DNA of 10,942 bases. It comes from Mucidula mucida. Its lineage: Eukaryota; Basidiomycota; Agaricomycetes; Agaricales; Physalacriaceae. The stretch is taken from assembly GCA_015501055.1 (NCBI GenBank), contig JADNYV010001005.1, positions 1-10,942 of the forward strand, given 5' to 3'. The notes beneath the pieces were generated by a model. It was given only the letters and a program-made list of their open reading frames with translations, did not search any database and was not told where the DNA came from. The translations under genes and the position numbers were made by a program. The stretch's first letter is position 1. Each line of letters opens with the position of its first letter. Positions 7,884 to 10,942 of the stretch are shown here, in pieces.

Positions 7884-10851
7884 ATGGCGAAGGGCTCCCA
7901 GCTTTCCCAACTCAAGTCAGCCTTATCGCAGGCTGGTATTACCGGAACACCCCATGGAACCAAACGGAAACGGTCGAACAGTGTACAGGGAAATGACAAG
8001 GCGAAACGAGAGAGCAAACTCGCAGAAATCAATCAAAAACTGAATCCGTTCGATACCAAAGTTACAAAGTTGAAGCACGATGTTGGCGGCCGGAAGCTAA
8101 AGGGCGTTACTGGAAAGCCCGCCCAGAGCAAAATGGCTGGCTTGGAGCAGGTGTGAATAGCGCCAACTATTCTGAATCGAAATAACATGAAATGCAGCGC
8201 AAAAAAACTTTGCTGAAGGAATATCAGGAAAAGGACCGCGCTGGCGGTATCGTCGACAGACGATTTGGTGAAAATGACCCATCTATGAGTCTGGAGGATC
8301 GCATGCTAGAACGGTTTACGCGGGAGCGACAGAGGGCGTCGAAGGGTGTTGCATTCAACCTTGAGGACGAGGACGAATTGACCCATTATGGTCAAAGTTT
8401 GTCCAAGATGGATGACTTTGACGATGTTGGAATGGTTCTTGATGAGGAGGATGACGAGGCGCAAGGCAGACTGATCCTTAATTCTAATAACAGCCCTTTA
8501 ATGTCTTTCTAGGTCAGATCAACCGCGAGATCGTTCAGAAGACACACTTCGGAGGGTTTGATGACGACGAAGAAGATGAAGAAAGCGAAGAGGTTGCTAT
8601 TATCATCCATCCTATTCTTTTACTTATAAGATTTGTAGCCGCCAAGGAAGAAGTCGAAAGCAGAGGTCATGGCCGAAGTTATGGCTAAGAGTAAAGAGCA
8701 CAAGGTATTTAGACTCCTTGGAACTTGACATGCAAGCTAACATCCTTAGCTTATGCGACAAATGGACCGAGAAAAGGAAGATGCTGTCCGTCACGAACTC
8801 GACGATGAGTTTGCTTCTCTACGCGACTTGATCTTTGCTCCCGTGGCCTCTACTTCGACCGTCAAGGATGACGTACCAATTAACGAAACCGCCGCCTTGG
8901 ATCCCTTGAAAGACCTAGTAGTCCAAAATGCAGATTACGACCAACATGTTCGTGAACTTGCATTTGACAAAAGGGCCAAACCTAAAGATCGCACGAAAAC
9001 CGAAGAAGAGCTTGCGCGGGAAGAGAAAGAAGCTTTGGAGAAGGCAGAACGCAAGCGTCAGAAGCGCATGCAGGGATTGGATGACAGCGACAGTGAAGAT
9101 GAAGGGAAATCGCGCAAGGGGAAACGGCGAAGAGGAGGGCAGATGATTTGGATGACGATTTCGTTGATGCCGACGAGGAAGAAGGTTGGGCAGGTATTGG
9201 AACCGGTTTGGGGGAAACATCGGCGTCGGGTGCTTTGGCTGGATCGTCTGACGAGGGGGACGAGGACGAGGAAGGCGACTCCGACGAGGGTGACGATGGA
9301 GAGGAAAGCGACGATGTCGATGAAACCGGTGTTATTTCTGAACAGGAAGAGCTTACTACAGCTCCAACAAAAAAGTCAAAGAAAACGAAACCGGCACCAA
9401 CCAAGGAACTGCCATTTACTTTTAGTTGTCCTTCGACACACGAAGAGTTTCTGGAGGTGATTGCTGGAATCGATGACAGCGACGTTCCGACCGTGTTGGA
9501 GCGGATTCGTAAACTGCATCACACAAGTCTTGCACCCGACAACAAGTTCAAACTACAAGTCAGTCATTCATTGCTCTACATGCTCCGTCCTGGTTTGATA
9601 TCTTTTCAAGGCGTTGACTGGAGTTTTAATCGACCATATCCTTTACCTCTGTTCTCTCCCTGTCCCTCAAGTAAATGACGTCTCGGCGCTTCTCCCACAC
9701 CTCCTCGCCCTCACCAAAGCCTACCCAGTCCAATCTGCCGAATTCTTCCTCAAAAAGCTCACACTCATGCACAAAAATCTCAACCGTGGCCTAGCTAAGG
9801 GCGCTCTTAATCATGAAGCCAAGACCTGGCCTCGCTTACCAGAACTCACTCTCCTTCGCATCACTGGTATTACATGGTCGACGAGTGATCTTAATCACGC
9901 CGTTGTATCTCCTGCCAGAGTGCTCATGGGCGCCTACCTCGGCTTGGCGCGGATACGGTCGCATTCTGATATAGCCAGCGGCTGTTCGTCACGTCTTTGT
10001 TCCTTCAGTACGAGAAACTGTCGAAGAGATTAATACCGGAAGCAGTAAATTTCTTGGTGAATACGGTACTGCACCTTGCGCCGACAGATTACCAGGATGC
10101 AACTTCATTGCCAGGATCGTTTCCTTCTCCGGATTTCAAATCTGAGGCATGCAGAACATTGACTGTCGATTCCAAGAGTGCAGCACCGGAGAAGGTTGAT
10201 CTCTTGGAGGTATTGGCGCAGACTGAACCGTCTAGTACAACCAAGGCGGGCTTATTGAGCATCGCGCTTGACCTCCTTGGGCGTTACGCGATCTATACAA
10301 AGCACTCGAGGGATTCATCGAGCTATTTGAACCTATTGCAGATATTCTGAAGCATATCTCCAAGCAGAAGAAACTTCACGCAACGCTTCAGGTATACCCT
10401 ACTCATTTTCTCATTCTTCCTCTGACTCACTGATTTATACAGACCAAACTATCCTCCGTTCAAGACACTCTGAAACGCCTACTCAAGTTCTCCCGCCAAG
10501 CGCGCAAACCTCTCGCCTCCAAGCGCATAAACCCATCCCCATTCCCACGTACATTCCCAAATTCGAAAGTACGTCCTCGTCCTACCTGCGTCACCAGGAT
10601 CCCGACCATGAGCGGAACGAGGCTGCGAAATTGCGCAACCAGTATAAGAAGGAAAAGAAGGGGCTATCAGGGAGTTGCGGAAAGATGCCAAGTTCTTGGC
10701 ATCGGTGCAACAGGAGAAGCAGAAGGAGAAGGATAAGCAGTATTTGCAGAGTATGCGGAAGGTGTATGGCTCCATTGAAGGAGAGAGAGCGGAGGAGAAG
10801 GGCATGGAGAGGGAGAAGGTAAGAGAGAAGAGACGAGCTGGGAGAAAGTAA
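7884..10851 (+). CDS. NOP14: NOP14, nucleolar 40S ribosome assembly factor (five apparent frameshifts)
   Basis: Nop14 is a component of the SSU processome/90S pre-ribosome, needed in the nucleolus for 18S rRNA maturation and small-subunit export. Exons are 7884-8150, 8198-8465, 8513-8592, 8639-8704, 8750-9558, 9611-10391 and 10443-10851. Family-specific stretches are MAKGSQLSQLKSAL at the N-terminus, KLNPFDTKVTKLKHDVGG, RRFGENDPSMSLEDRMLERF, HFGGFDDDEEDEE, MAEVMAKSKEHK, HELDDEFASLRDLIF, a long acidic region, AEFFLKKLTLMHKNL, VVSPARVLMGAYLGLARIRS, KPIPIPTYIPKFES and the C-terminal KRRAGRK. The start at 7884 has good context (GTCATGGCG) and matches the family start. The expected product is 894 residues, close to family size (yeast about 810). 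As given, the frame breaks near 9136, 9981, 10290, 10516 and 10661, each time one base short. Confidence 0.96.
8151..8197 (+). other. NOP14 intron 1
   Basis: This 47-nt intron has donor GTGTGA, branch-like ATAACAT and acceptor TGCAG. It sits in phase 0 and joins GLEQ to RKKTLLKEYQ. Confidence 0.9.
8466..8512 (+). other. NOP14 intron 2, GC-AG type
   Basis: The donor is CAAG|GCAGAC, a GC instead of GT; the branch is TTCTAAT and the acceptor TTTCTAG, 47 nt in all. Splicing here gives EAQ-G-QINREIVQKTHFGG in frame. No GT nearby gives a working junction without deleting conserved acidic residues. Confidence 0.8.
8593..8638 (+). other. NOP14 intron 3
   Basis: This 46-nt intron has a weak donor GTTGCT and acceptor TTTGTAG. 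It sits in phase 0 and joins EESEE to PPRKKSKAEVMAEV. The branch site is poorly defined. Confidence 0.85.
8705..8749 (+). other. NOP14 intron 4
   Basis: This 45-nt intron has donor GTATTT, branch GCTAACA and acceptor CCTTAG. It sits in phase 0 and joins KEHK to LMRQMDREKED. Confidence 0.9.
9559..9610 (+). other. NOP14 intron 5
   Basis: This 52-nt intron has donor GTCAGT and acceptor TTTTCAAG. It joins NKFKLQ to ALTGVLIDHILYL in phase 0 and restores strong family similarity on the far side. Confidence 0.9.
10392..10442 (+). other. NOP14 intron 6
   Basis: This 51-nt intron has donor GTATAC, branch-like CACTGAT and acceptor TATACAG. It joins HATLQ to TKLSSVQDTLKRLLKFSRQ in phase 0. Confidence 0.9.
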
Positions 10852-10942
10852 ACCACCTCCAAAGAACTCTGCATTACCACGACACATCGTTATCTAGTTA
10901 GAGTATCATACTTATCATTCCTACCATGAAATGTCAGTTCGA
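10852..10942 (+). other. NOP14 3' flank
   Basis: These 91 bases lie after the stop codon. No canonical AATAAA is present and no further gene starts before the window ends. Confidence 0.6.

Noticed and set aside
9093..9142. A possible 50-nt intron (GTGAAG...GGGCAG) that would repair the first NOP14 frame break
   Set aside because: It restores the frame, but it removes the basic KGKRRR stretch expected next to the DDLDDDF segment, lacks a branch site and pyrimidine tract, and does not explain the other four identical one-base breaks.
9955..10010. Possible intron ending at the TTCCTTCAG near 10000 in NOP14
   Set aside because: Residues on both sides of the frame break (SDIASG and LFVTSLFLQYEKL) match the family, so the sequence is coding and a missing base is the better explanation.
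10479..10887. Leucine/serine-rich open frames on the minus strand at the right end
   Set aside because: They are shadows of the Lys/Glu/Arg-rich NOP14 C-terminal coding sequence on the plus strand.

Overview
The window looks like nuclear DNA of a filamentous fungus, most likely an agaricomycete basidiomycete. The reasons are the very short introns (45-53 nt, with CTAAT/CTAAC-like branch sites), the coding style, and two genes whose recalled closest relatives are mushroom-type fungi. The taxonomic call is inference from family knowledge, not from a search.

Layout. 1-515: no gene recognised. 516-1012: a non-autonomous DNA element with 38-bp terminal inverted repeats, a candidate 6-bp target duplication, and seven same-orientation copies of a GTCGGACATG-type motif. 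1013-3673: about 2.7 kb without a recognisable gene. 3674-4683, minus strand: an intact four-exon gene for a fungal NTF2-like (SigF-like) protein of 287 residues. Its second exon appears to be a single nucleotide. 4684-4937: its probable promoter region. 4938-5675: a foldback element with two roughly 195-bp inverted arms, about 92% alike by eye, around a 347-bp spacer. 5676-7783: about 2.1 kb without a recognisable gene. 7884-10851, plus strand: NOP14, the nucleolar protein needed for 18S rRNA processing and 40S assembly, in seven exons.

NOP14 is clear at the protein level from first to last residue, but as given it cannot be translated without five frame corrections, all in its second half. 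Every one is a missing single base, and every one can be explained by shortening of a G or C run. This points to sequence error rather than gene decay, although decay is not excluded. With the five bases allowed for, the exons add up to exactly 895 codons including the stop.

The two genes show no functional link: one is a housekeeping ribosome-assembly factor, the other a conserved fungal protein of unknown role. No new multi-gene system is visible. The most notable observations are the apparent 1-nt exon, the pattern of frameshifts, a GC-AG intron in NOP14, and the two mobile-element structures.
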